Below, piece after piece: positions 8,139-15,650 of a stretch of DNA of 32,604 bases (positions are counted from its first letter, which is position 1; every line of letters starts with the position of its first letter). The notes below the pieces were generated by a model. That model did no database searches, was not told the DNA's origin, and saw only the letters and a program-made list of their open reading frames with translations. Origin of the DNA: an uncultured Prevotella sp. GTDB taxonomy: Bacteria; Bacteroidota; Bacteroidia; Bacteroidales; Bacteroidaceae. Made by a program: the position numbers and the translations under genes. The DNA is taken from NCBI GenBank assembly GCA_905234355.1, contig CAJOHP010000070.1, positions 1 to 32,604 of the forward strand, in the 5' to 3' direction.

Positions 8139-8666
8139 TTATTCCACTTGTGTGGAGTCGCCTTGCACGGCCATGACCGATATGATGGAGTCGGCAGTGC
8201 GTGCCCTGCTGTAGCCGTCGCTGAGCAGCTCGAGTGCGTCTTCCACCTGGTCGAATGCCACGGCGGGGTCTTCGTAGGTGTCGTGATAGGCGGCATAGTT
8301 GATGTCGTCGTTCTGCGGCTGTGCGGATCGCATGGACAGGTCCATGGCCTGGCCCAGTGCGAGCACCACGGCCACGACGGCGGCAGCTCTGAGCAGCGGT
8401 CGCAGTCGCTCGGCGATGCTCACCGTGCGTGCCTTCACCACGGGTGCGGCTTCTTCGGTGAGTGCGAGTATGCGCTCGTCGAAGTCGTCTCCCAGTGCGG
8501 GCTCGTCGGGCGTGAGGGCAGCGAAGAGCGGCGCGTAGCGTCGCAGCTGCCCGGGCACCTCTTCGGGGCTCTGGGCGAAGAAGGAGCGCAGTATCTGCTC
8601 TTCCTGCAAGGTGGTCTGGCACTGGAAGTAGCGCTCCACGAGTTGTTCTATGTACTTATAGTCCAT
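8139..8666 (-). CDS. Putative membrane anti-sigma factor
   Basis: The 175-residue protein has a charged cytoplasmic N-terminal half (YIEQLVERYFQCQTTLQEEQ near the start), a single membrane segment near residues 90-108 (AAAVVAVVLALGQAM), and an acidic C-terminal half outside the membrane. It overlaps the ECF sigma gene by 11 nt, the usual arrangement for a sigma factor and its membrane-bound inhibitor. I do not see a zinc-binding HxxxCxxC anti-sigma motif. The role is inferred from topology and position. Confidence 0.65.
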   Translation of the reverse strand: MDYKYIEQLVERYFQCQTTLQEEQILRSFFAQSPEEVPGQLRRYAPLFAALTPDEPALGDDFDERILALTEEAAPVVKARTVSIAERLRPLLRAAAVVAVVLALGQAMDLSMRSAQPQNDDINYAAYHDTYEDPAVAFDQVEDALELLSDGYSRARTADSIISVMAVQGDSTQVE

Positions 8667-9174
8667 ATCTGTCGGTTTCTAAGAACTGCTGCCTGATGGT
8701 CTGGCGTGCCCGGAAGATGTTGACCTTCACTTGCTGCTCTGTGATGCCCATCACGGTGGCTATCTCTTTGTATGGCTTGCCCTCGATGTCTCTCAGCTGC
8801 ATGCATGTGCGCTGCTTCTCTGGCAGGCGGTCCATGAGCCTCTTGACCAGCTCCACGCGGTCGTTGGCTTCGGCCTGCACGGCGGGGTTGGCTGCGGCCG
8901 AGGGGTCGGGTGCATCGTGCTCGGCGGTGTCGAGGAGCTGGCTCCGGTTGTCCATGAGCTTCTGTCGGTCGAGTGCCAGGTGTCGGCATATCGATGTGGC
9001 GAACGCCTCCATAGACGCTATCTCGTCCCACTGCTCGCGCCGGTTCCACAGCTTGATGAGTGTCTCCTGCACGACATCCTCTGCCTCCGCACGATTGAGA
9101 GTGATGCGGAGTGCAACCCTGAAGAGCATGTCCTTCAGCGGCAACACATCGTTTCGAAAGCTCACTTTCTTCAT
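8656..9174 (-). CDS. ECF-family RNA polymerase sigma factor
   Basis: The 172-residue protein has sigma region 2 (MLFRVALRITLNRAEAEDVV, then QETLIKLWNR, residues about 17-45) and region 4 (RLPEKQRTCMQLRDIEGKPY with a helix-turn-helix ITEQQVKVNIFRAR, residues about 118-160). There is no region 3, as usual for the extracytoplasmic function group. It directs RNA polymerase to a small set of stress-type promoters. It is the first gene of a three-gene minus-strand operon and overlaps its putative anti-sigma gene. A candidate ECF promoter (9191-9216) precedes it, which suggests autoregulation. Confidence 0.93.
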   Translation of the reverse strand: MKKVSFRNDVLPLKDMLFRVALRITLNRAEAEDVVQETLIKLWNRREQWDEIASMEAFATSICRHLALDRQKLMDNRSQLLDTAEHDAPDPSAAANPAVQAEANDRVELVKRLMDRLPEKQRTCMQLRDIEGKPYKEIATVMGITEQQVKVNIFRARQTIRQQFLETDRYGL

Positions 9175-9190
9175 CCTCTCTGTTATGTAT

Positions 9191-9216
9191 GACGACTGAG
9201 GTGGGGCAAATGTTAC
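9191..9216 (-). promoter_or_regulatory. Candidate ECF-type promoter of the sigma operon
   Basis: On the minus strand GTAAC (9212-9216) and CGTC (9191-9194) are separated by 17 bp, and the start codon follows 17 nt later. AAC-type -35 and CGTC-type -10 elements are typical of ECF promoters, and ECF operons often activate themselves. TAACATTTG in the same stretch is a near match to the housekeeping -7 but has one extra base. Confidence 0.45.
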
Positions 9217-9427
9217 AAGCGCACCTCACTTTTTTTTCTTATCTCGTGGCGAAATGTGCATTTAGCTGCAAAAATATACATAATAGTTGATACTGCAAAG
9301 ATTATAGGCCATAAAATGACCTTATGTGCTTGTTGTGCCCACCGTCGTGTGAAGGGTGGGACTTTCGTCTTTTCTCTTTAATATAACTGAACTTTCCCAC
9401 CCCCATAAAGGAAGTAAAGTCTTTGTC

Positions 9428-9602
9428 TATCAAGAATTAGAGAATTAGAGAATTTACCCATGAAAAGAATTGACAAGAATTTTCCGTCGCATGCGTCAGG
9501 AAACTTACGAAATGAAAACGCCCCACGGTTTCTTCTCTAATTCCTCTAAATTCTTAGTAAGAATAAAATTCTCTAATTCTCTAATTCACTAATTCTTGAT
9601 AA
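9428..9602. repeat. Intergenic inverted repeat, possible small non-autonomous element
   Basis: The left arm (9428-9455) and the right arm (9565-9601) are near-perfect inverted copies: about 27 of 28 positions match, and the right arm holds one extra GAATTAGA unit. Each arm begins TATCAAGAATTAG and is made of short tandem GAATTAGA units. The 110 bp between the arms have no ORF. The gap 9175-9656 otherwise holds only the ECF promoter and a small CCCACC/GGGTGGG hairpin near 9339-9363. Confidence 0.6.
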
Positions 9603-9656
9603 ATAAGATGGGAAACTTTAATTACTTATATGGTGATACCCTTGTGCCGTGCGTGT

Positions 9657-12626
9657 TCAGAACAGGTCGTCGATGTCGAAGTCGTCGCTGCCGGTGGCGG
9701 GGGTCTCGGCATCGTCGGCAGGCAGCTCTTCCTCCTCGTCGGCAGAGCGCACGGGGGGCATGTCGGTGGGTATCTGCAGCAGTTCCTCGTTGCTGACAGG
9801 CAGGGGGAGGAAGGTGGCGTTGTAGAAGTCGTCGTAGTCCTTATAGCTGTATCGGGAGCCGATGAGGGCTAGGTTGTGGGTGCTGATGACGAGTGAGCGG
9901 CACTTGCGCACCACCTGCCGCATGTGTTCGTCGGCATGGAGCTGACGGGCGTACTGCAGAGCCTCGTCGAAGTTGAGGAACCCGCTGATGGTCATGCGGT
10001 GCAGGCCCTTGTCGTCGTCGATGGTGATGTCGAAGTTGCGCACCATGAAGTTGGAGAAGTTGTAGCGTGCCATCTCGTAGAGCAGCTGGTTCTCAGCCGT
10101 GTTGTAACGGCCGTCGGTGGCCGTCTCTGCAAGCGAGTCGGGCTGGTAGGCGAGGATGAAGAGAAACTCGGTGTTGCGCTCGGCCGATAGTGTGTCTGTG
10201 CTAGTAGAGTCATCGGCCAGTGTGAGGTCGCGTCGTGTCCAGATGTCGTCGAGGTCGAACTTACCGCCGTAGAGCGTCCGTCCCTCCTGCACGCCCTTGA
10301 TGATCATGCCCGCCATCTCGGTGACCTCGCTCTGCGGATATTTCTCTACGACGGTGGTGAGTCGCTCCACGCAGCCCTTGGCATCGCCGTTGTTCAGATG
10401 GCTCAGTCCGTCGATGAAGAGGAACTTCGGCCGGTTCTCACCCAGGGGGAAGCGCTGTTCGGAGAGGAGCGCGTTGGCCGCCACCTCATCGTGGCGGTCG
10501 TGCCGGAAGGCGTCGTAGGTAGCAGCATAGAGCGAGTCTTCGATGTGCTCGCCGAAGCGTGCGTTCTCCACGAAGTAGGGGTCGGTCAGCAGGATAGTCC
10601 ACTCACTCTCCGGATAGTCGGCCTGCAGATGGGTGAGGCATGCCTGTGCCGTGTCGTGGTCGCCGCGTCGTGAGTAGAGCAGGAAGAGGTGATACCACAC
10701 GAGGTCCATCTGTGTGTAGTCGGGATACTGTGTGGTGAGCCTGAGCAGCTGTTTCTCGGAGAGTCGCAGGTTGTCGAGCTTGTCCTTGAAGATGACGCCC
10801 GAGTTGTAGAGCCCGTCCATGATGATGAGGTTGCTGGCCTGCACCTGCTCCTCAGTGAAAGGTATCTGTGCGAGATAGTACTCTCGGTTGTGGGGGTCGT
10901 TGGCCAGGGTGTCCTCGGGCTGTGCCTCGTCGTCAGCAGCGATGGAGTCGGCCCCTGCAGCCAGTGCGTCGTTCCCCTCGAGTGCGCCGCCCTGTGCGAG
11001 TGCCGTGGAGTCTTCCGCCTCAGGCTGAGGCATGTCGAGGCTCACGACGGTCTGGTTCTGCCGTCGCCAGTTGTCCACGTTATCGCGTTTTCCCCAAAGC
11101 TTCTGGAACTGCTGCTTGCCCTGATTGACCGCCGTGGGATTGTAGAAGTACCACAGTCCGTCCTTCCCCGTAGTGGCTGTCGATGGCGGTGTGTTTGCGG
11201 GCCGCTGCTGTCGGTTGCCCACGACCGTCTGCTTCTGCAGGGCCTGCTCCACCTCAGCCTCCCGGGCCTTGTCGCGTTCCTCCTTCTCCTTCTTCTTCAG
11301 TGCCTCGATGACGCGGTCGATGGCAGCCAGGCGCTCCTCCTCGGGCATCTTGGCCAGTGCCTGTAGCGAGTCCTGCAGATAGACGGCATCGGTGTGTGGC
11401 ACGAGCTCATCGAGCACCTTGGAACGGCGTGACAGCTCCTCGTAGTCGGGCCGGTCCTTGTCGAGCAGGCCGATGGCCTCGCCGTAGCATCGCTGGGCGT
11501 CGTTATACTTCTCGCGCACCCAGTAGAGGTCGCCCAGGCGTAGCAGGAGCACGCCTTTCTCTATGCCGCTGCGCGTGGCCTTCTCGTTGCCCTGCTCATA
11601 GGCGTCGATGGCCCGTAGGGTGTCGCGCTGCATGAGGTAGATGTTGCCCATGGCGTAGTAGACCTGGTCCAGGTAGTCCTTGTTCTTGTCGCTGGCGGCC
11701 ATGCGCTTCAGTCGCGATATCATGGAGCGGTAGTTGCCCTCGGCGAGCACCTCGGTCTGCGCTATGCGTGCGTTGAACTCCAGCTCGTATGGCGGGTTCT
11801 GTGCCACCACCTTCCTGTAGGCTTTATAGGCCAGTTCGCGGTGTCCGAGCTGTGCCTCCATCTGGCCCATGAGAAACCACATCCGTGCCTTCTGCGTCTT
11901 GCGCCGCTCGTGCTTGATGGCACGTCGCAGGTAGGGCACAGCGCGCTCATAGTCCTTGCTACGTGCGAGATAGTTGGCCATGGCAGCGTCCCAGTCCTTT
12001 CGTGCGCGGTAGTCTATGGAGTCGCGGTTCATGTTGCGTATGACGTCCTCGGCGTCGTAGAGCCAGTCGAGCTCAGTATAGCTCTGTGCGAGCCATGCGC
12101 GTGCCACGCCGTTGATGGCTGGCTGTGTCTGGTAGAGCCTGCTCATATAGGCGAAGGTGGCGGCGGCCTCGTCGAAGGCTCCTTTCTGAAACTGCGACTT
12201 GCCGAGCAGCATCCATGCTTTCCAGAGGAAGGGGTTGTACTCGCGCCGTGAGAGCCACTCCTTGTCCTTTGCTGTCTTGCGTCGCGACTTGTTCCATGTG
12301 GGCTTGCCCTTGATGCTGTGCTGCTTGATGGTCTTCTCGCTCTTCTCTATGGCGCGGTCGAAGTTGCCCTTGCCCAGGTCACGACTCGACTTGTTGCCCA
12401 CGGTGTTGACGGGCAACGGCTCGGTGTAGTTGTCCTTGTTGCCCTTCTCTTTCTCCAGGGCTCCGTCGATGTAGGCAAGCTTGCCGTTATAATAAGTGTT
12501 ATAACGTGCGGTGAAGGAGTGCCACCAGCGGTTGCGTCCGGTGTTCTTGTGCGTAGAGCATCCTGCCACTGCCATGAGGACAACGGCAAGGAAGAGCATG
12601 ATGAGGCTATGAGGCGTTCTACGCAT
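9657..12626 (-). CDS. porW: TPR lipoprotein of the type IX secretion system, PorW/SprE-like
   Basis: The 989-residue protein has a lipoprotein signal peptide with lipobox VAGC at about residues 19-22, then a conserved-looking SFTARYNTYYNGKLAY segment and a long series of tetratricopeptide-type helices. This N-terminus after the lipid Cys is what I know from PorW (Porphyromonas gingivalis) and SprE (Flavobacterium johnsoniae), periplasmic lipoproteins needed for T9SS secretion. Linker parts near residues 500-560 and the C-terminus are rich in Glu, Lys, Asp and Gln and look disordered. I start at 12626 because the signal peptide begins there; the frame runs further upstream to 12803, but that part overlaps the 65-residue gene. 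It is the last gene of an aroA / small membrane protein / porW run, 22 nt after the preceding stop. Two predicted T9SS cargo proteins lie in this window. Confidence 0.75.
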   Translation of the reverse strand: MRRTPHSLIMLFLAVVLMAVAGCSTHKNTGRNRWWHSFTARYNTYYNGKLAYIDGALEKEKGNKDNYTEPLPVNTVGNKSSRDLGKGNFDRAIEKSEKTIKQHSIKGKPTWNKSRRKTAKDKEWLSRREYNPFLWKAWMLLGKSQFQKGAFDEAAATFAYMSRLYQTQPAINGVARAWLAQSYTELDWLYDAEDVIRNMNRDSIDYRARKDWDAAMANYLARSKDYERAVPYLRRAIKHERRKTQKARMWFLMGQMEAQLGHRELAYKAYRKVVAQNPPYELEFNARIAQTEVLAEGNYRSMISRLKRMAASDKNKDYLDQVYYAMGNIYLMQRDTLRAIDAYEQGNEKATRSGIEKGVLLLRLGDLYWVREKYNDAQRCYGEAIGLLDKDRPDYEELSRRSKVLDELVPHTDAVYLQDSLQALAKMPEEERLAAIDRVIEALKKKEKEERDKAREAEVEQALQKQTVVGNRQQRPANTPPSTATTGKDGLWYFYNPTAVNQGKQQFQKLWGKRDNVDNWRRQNQTVVSLDMPQPEAEDSTALAQGGALEGNDALAAGADSIAADDEAQPEDTLANDPHNREYYLAQIPFTEEQVQASNLIIMDGLYNSGVIFKDKLDNLRLSEKQLLRLTTQYPDYTQMDLVWYHLFLLYSRRGDHDTAQACLTHLQADYPESEWTILLTDPYFVENARFGEHIEDSLYAATYDAFRHDRHDEVAANALLSEQRFPLGENRPKFLFIDGLSHLNNGDAKGCVERLTTVVEKYPQSEVTEMAGMIIKGVQEGRTLYGGKFDLDDIWTRRDLTLADDSTSTDTLSAERNTEFLFILAYQPDSLAETATDGRYNTAENQLLYEMARYNFSNFMVRNFDITIDDDKGLHRMTISGFLNFDEALQYARQLHADEHMRQVVRKCRSLVISTHNLALIGSRYSYKDYDDFYNATFLPLPVSNEELLQIPTDMPPVRSADEEEELPADDAETPATGSDDFDIDDLF

Positions 12627-12648
12627 TCTATTATGTATTAACGCATCC

Positions 12649-12846
12649 TCAGGCGTTTTTATTGCCCTGCTGTCTTTTTTTCTCTTCCATGAGACAGGCA
12701 ATCTTGCAGGAGCCGTCGTTCTTGCTGGTGCAGGTGGCGCAGTCGTCGCCCTCGACGATGGGGTCGTCGGTGCTGCCCCATGAGGCGATGGCGGCCACGA
12801 CACCCAGTGCCACGATGGCGATGACGCATATCAGAAGGAAGGACAT
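12649..12846 (-). CDS. Small Cys-containing single-pass membrane protein (65 aa)
   Basis: The protein has one N-terminal membrane helix (residues 4-22, IVALGVVAAIA) and then a short soluble tail with four cysteines in the pattern CATC-x7-CKIAC, followed by a charged EEKKRQQ end. The cysteines could hold a metal, an Fe-S cluster or disulfides. It sits between aroA (30 nt upstream) and porW (22 nt downstream) on the same strand, so it is clearly part of this operon. I do not recognise a named family. The tight spacing and clean codon structure make it a real gene. Confidence 0.75.
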   Translation of the reverse strand: MSFLLICVIAIVALGVVAAIASWGSTDDPIVEGDDCATCTSKNDGSCKIACLMEEKKRQQGNKNA

Positions 12847-12876
12847 GGTATGTGCGTGCTTCTTTCTTCTTGCTTC

Positions 12877-14133
12877 TTACTTCTCACTAATCCCGAAGCC
12901 GGCGCGTGCGAGGTCGTCCCAGTAGTGTGGGTACGACTTGCTGACCACTTCGGGATGGCGTATGTCCACGGTCTGTCGCAGTGCCACGGGTGCGAAGGCC
13001 ATGGCCATGCGATGGTCCTCGTAGGTGTCGATGACTGGAGGTGTATGGGCTACGTCGCACCGCTCGCCGTCCCAGCAGAGTTCGCGTCCTTCCCTGTCTT
13101 GCAGCACATATCCGAGCTTGCGCATCTCGGTCTTGAGGGCCTCTATGCGGTCGGTCTCCTTGATCTTGAGTGTCTGTAGCCCCGTAAAGCGGAAAGGCAC
13201 GCCCATCAGCGCACAGGTGACGACGAAGGTCTGTGCCATGTCGGGCTGTCCGGAGAAGTCATACTCCATGCGGGGCACGCATCGCCCGTTTTTCCTGAGT
13301 GTGACGGTGGTGGGCGTGCCCGGTCGTCGGCTTCCGAACTTTGTCTTCACGCCCAGGAGGCTGAAGATGTATCTGACGGAGGAGTCGCCCTGCTTCGATC
13401 CGTCCATGAGTCCGCTGAGCGTTACCTGTGCATCAGGCTCCTTGCTCAGAGCCACTATCTCATACCAGTAGCTGGCAGCGCTCCAGTCGTTTTCTATGGT
13501 GTAGGGCCTGGGCTCGTAGGGTTTGGGCTTGACCATGATGGCATCGGTGCTGATCCAGTCGGCATCGGCCCCAAACTCGCGCATGGTCCACAGCGTGAGG
13601 TCGATGTATGGCCGGGAGATGATGGTGCCCTTGAGTCGCAGTTCGAGTCCGGCGCTGAGCACCGGTCCGATGAGCAGCAGTGCCGAGATGTATTGCGAGC
13701 TCACGTTGCCCGGCACCTCGAGCGGGCCTCCCTGCAGCTGCTTGCCCCTGATGACGAGTGGGGGGAAGCCCTCCTCGCCCGCATAGCAGATGTCGGCTCC
13801 TAAGCGTCGCAGCGCGTCGACGAGTGGCTGTATGGGCCGGTGCCGCATACGCTCCGTGCCAGTGATGGTATGGCAGCCGCTGTCGGTGGCAGCGAGCAGT
13901 GCGGTCATGAAGCGCATGGCCGTGCCCGCGGCCTTGATGTCGATGACGTCGGGCATGTGCTCGAGTGCCCGGCTGACGACCTCCGTGTCGTCGCACACGC
14001 TGAGGTTTGTAGGCAGGATGCGGCATCCTGAGAGTGCGTGGATGATAAGTGCACGGTTGGAGATGCTCTTCGATGCCGGCAGGTCAATGTCGGCCTGCAG
14101 CCGCTGCGGTGGGGTGATGGTGTATGTGCTCAT
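12877..14133 (-). CDS. aroA: 3-phosphoshikimate 1-carboxyvinyltransferase (EPSP synthase)
   Basis: The enzyme joins phosphoenolpyruvate to shikimate 3-phosphate in the sixth step of aromatic amino acid synthesis. It shows the N-terminal LPASKSISNRALI motif (residues 19-31), GTAMRFMTA near 81, a VPGNVSSQYISALLL segment, and the late KIKETDRIEALKTEM and YEDHRMAMAFA motifs that carry the catalytic residues. The length of 418 residues is normal. I place the start at 14133 (MSTYTITPP), because an ATG nine codons earlier lies inside the terminator stem. The terminator for the upstream gene ends about 11 nt before this start, and I see no clear separate promoter. It is followed at 30 nt by the 65-residue membrane protein. 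Confidence 0.95.
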   Translation of the reverse strand: MSTYTITPPQRLQADIDLPASKSISNRALIIHALSGCRILPTNLSVCDDTEVVSRALEHMPDVIDIKAAGTAMRFMTALLAATDSGCHTITGTERMRHRPIQPLVDALRRLGADICYAGEEGFPPLVIRGKQLQGGPLEVPGNVSSQYISALLLIGPVLSAGLELRLKGTIISRPYIDLTLWTMREFGADADWISTDAIMVKPKPYEPRPYTIENDWSAASYWYEIVALSKEPDAQVTLSGLMDGSKQGDSSVRYIFSLLGVKTKFGSRRPGTPTTVTLRKNGRCVPRMEYDFSGQPDMAQTFVVTCALMGVPFRFTGLQTLKIKETDRIEALKTEMRKLGYVLQDREGRELCWDGERCDVAHTPPVIDTYEDHRMAMAFAPVALRQTVDIRHPEVVSKSYPHYWDDLARAGFGISEK

Positions 14134-14144
14134 AGATAGCGTTG

Positions 14145-14180
14145 AAAAAAGAGGGCACAATCACTTGTGATGTGCCCTCT
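14145..14180 (-). terminator. Terminator between the secreted-protein gene and aroA
   Basis: On the minus strand GAGGGCACATCAC pairs with GTGATTGTGCCCTC (one bulged base, 2-nt loop) and is followed by TTTTTT. It lies 35 nt past the secreted protein's stop and 11 nt before the aroA ATG. A 14-bp palindrome CTGCCCGCGGGCAG lies just upstream at 14197-14210. Confidence 0.8.
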
Positions 14181-14215
14181 GTGTCGGTAGTATTATCTGC
14201 CCGCGGGCAGGGTCC

Positions 14216-15025
14216 TTACTTCACAGTGACCTTCTCGCCGCCCACGACGTAGATGCCGCGCTGCAGTCCGTTGGTAGCCTGTGAGGCGCTGACCTGACGG
14301 CGCACGAGGTTGCCCTTGAGGTCGTAGACGTCTACTGTGCCGTTCTTCTTAGCCGTCACGCTGGCAATGGCGGTCACCTCGCCAGCTGTGGCGTGCTTGA
14401 TGCGCAGCTCCTTAGCCGTGGCCGACTGTGCCTCCCAGTTGAATCCGCAACGTGTGGGAAGGAAGGTCTTGTCGGCCTCGGTGCGCACGAGCACAGCCTC
14501 GAGCGGGTAGACGTCCTGCTGTGCGGGGATGCCGTAGCGTCCCTCCTTGGTCATGCTCTCCCAGCTGCTTCCGAAGACGACGGTGTTGCCGGCCTTGTCG
14601 CTCATAGTGACGGCCTGCAGCTCAGTGCCGATGCGCATGGCCTCGGTGCTGCGTGCACGCAGATACTGTGCCTTGGGCGAGTAGATGAGGTAGGGCTGTC
14701 CGGCCTCGATGCCCTCGCTGGTGCAGTCTACGAAGTAAAGCGTGAGCGTGGTGCCCTCCTGCTTCATGCCGGCGAAGCGCTCCAGGCGCACGTCGCCAGC
14801 CACCTCGGCGAGCTGCTCGGCACTCATCGACATGGGCAGGCAGATGGTGTTGTAGCCTGCGAAGAGATAGCGGTTGAGCTGCACAGGCTGTGCGGCCGTC
14901 TGCAGATGCTGGACATTGAGTCGTGCCGATTCGGTGTAGACCTGACTAACTTTTGCCTTTGTCTGTGCGACAGCCTGTGTCGACAGAGTGGCGGCAGCCA
15001 TGATTGCAAGTACAATGTGTTTCAT
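14216..15025 (-). CDS. Secreted protein with a T9SS type A sorting domain
   Basis: The 269-residue protein has a Sec signal peptide ending AVAQ at residue 21. The last 80 residues end in VDVYDLKGNLVRRQV, GLQRGIYVVGGEKVTVK, the pattern of the type A C-terminal sorting domain that directs proteins through the T9SS. The middle begins FAGYNTICLPMSMSAEQL, a segment I know from many Prevotella secreted proteins, and contains no catalytic motif I recognise. It is alone between a terminator and a repeat cluster, with no obvious partner. It could be a small surface adhesin or binding protein; the function is unknown. Confidence 0.8.
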   Translation of the reverse strand: MKHIVLAIMAAATLSTQAVAQTKAKVSQVYTESARLNVQHLQTAAQPVQLNRYLFAGYNTICLPMSMSAEQLAEVAGDVRLERFAGMKQEGTTLTLYFVDCTSEGIEAGQPYLIYSPKAQYLRARSTEAMRIGTELQAVTMSDKAGNTVVFGSSWESMTKEGRYGIPAQQDVYPLEAVLVRTEADKTFLPTRCGFNWEAQSATAKELRIKHATAGEVTAIASVTAKKNGTVDVYDLKGNLVRRQVSASQATNGLQRGIYVVGGEKVTVK

Positions 15026-15154
15026 ACGCTTATATGTTTTTATGATGTTTATGTTGACGATTCGTTCTGCAATATTACAAAAAATTCTGCTGTTGCGAGC
15101 GTTTTATCCCCATTATTTAATCTTTTTTAATAGAACAGCTTATCCTTCGGTAAC

Positions 15155-15351
15155 GGGGGACTGGCTTTATGCCTGTTCGCCATTGTCCCTCCACGTGTCT
15201 GCGCCACCCGGCGTAGGGACTGGCTTTATGCCTGTCCGCCATTGCCCCTCCCGTATCTGCGCCACCCGCCATAGGGTCTCGGACAGGCATAAAGCCCGTC
15301 CCTACGGCGTATCGCACTGCTGACAGGCATAAAGCGCGTCCCTACGGCAGA
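15155..15351. repeat. Cluster of four related repeats, two direct and two inverted
   Basis: Two 59-61 bp direct copies begin at 15155 and 15216 with GGGACTGGCTTTATGCCTG and run through a shared CGCCATTG and TGCGCCACCCG to a GTAGGG-like end. Two shorter inverted copies follow at 15281-15311 and 15322-15351, each reading GGCATAAAGC and GTCCCTACGGC. There is no ORF. It looks like a repetitive extragenic element family. The gap 15026-15504 otherwise contains the malQ terminator. Confidence 0.75.
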
Positions 15352-15380
15352 CGACGTGAATAAGTGAACAAGAAAAGAAA

Positions 15381-15450
15381 CTGCCCGGCACCGCGATGGA
15401 AAGGAAGGTGTGTGTGTGTCACTAGAAGTGGAGAAGCGGTGCCGGGGCAG
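15381..15450 (-). terminator. Long-loop hairpin terminator downstream of malQ
   Basis: CTGCCCGGCACCGC at 15381-15394 pairs over 14 bp with GCGGTGCCGGGGCAG at 15436-15450, with one bulged G and a 41-nt loop. On the minus strand the stem is followed by TTTCTTTTCTTG, which fits termination of malQ. Confidence 0.65.
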
Positions 15451-15504
15451 CAGTCATGTGTTTTTAGTTAGTATCGTTAGAAGTATAGGTTACATGGTGG
15501 GGTG

Positions 15505-15650
15505 TCACTTGTCGCGGTTGCTGTTGCCAATGAGCTCACGCATCTGTGTGTTGAACTCGTCGGCCTGTAGCAGCTGCTCTATGGTGACGTGCATGCGGTA
15601 GCGCCAGTAGTGGCGTGGGTGTGCCGGTATGTTGATGCGCTCGGCGTCGG
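15505..15650 (-). pseudogene. malQ: Out-of-frame C-terminal end of MalQ
   Basis: In the frame next to the main malQ frame, the minus strand reads ADAERINIPAHPRHYWRYRM and continues HVTIEQLLQADEFN to a stop at 15505. INxPAxPRHYWRYRMH is the conserved C-terminal end of 4-alpha-glucanotransferases, so this is the missing tail of the gene that reads as 15579-17894. The switch lies near 15650-15656. Confidence 0.8.

Noticed and set aside
10689-11366. Plus-strand frame of 225 residues in the porW region
   Set aside because: It is antisense to the TPR repeats and has no start signal or domain.
15026-15100. Second ECF-type promoter (GTAAT / CGTC) before the secreted-protein gene
   Set aside because: The spacing (about 14 bp) and sequence differ from the sigma operon promoter, and it does not match well.
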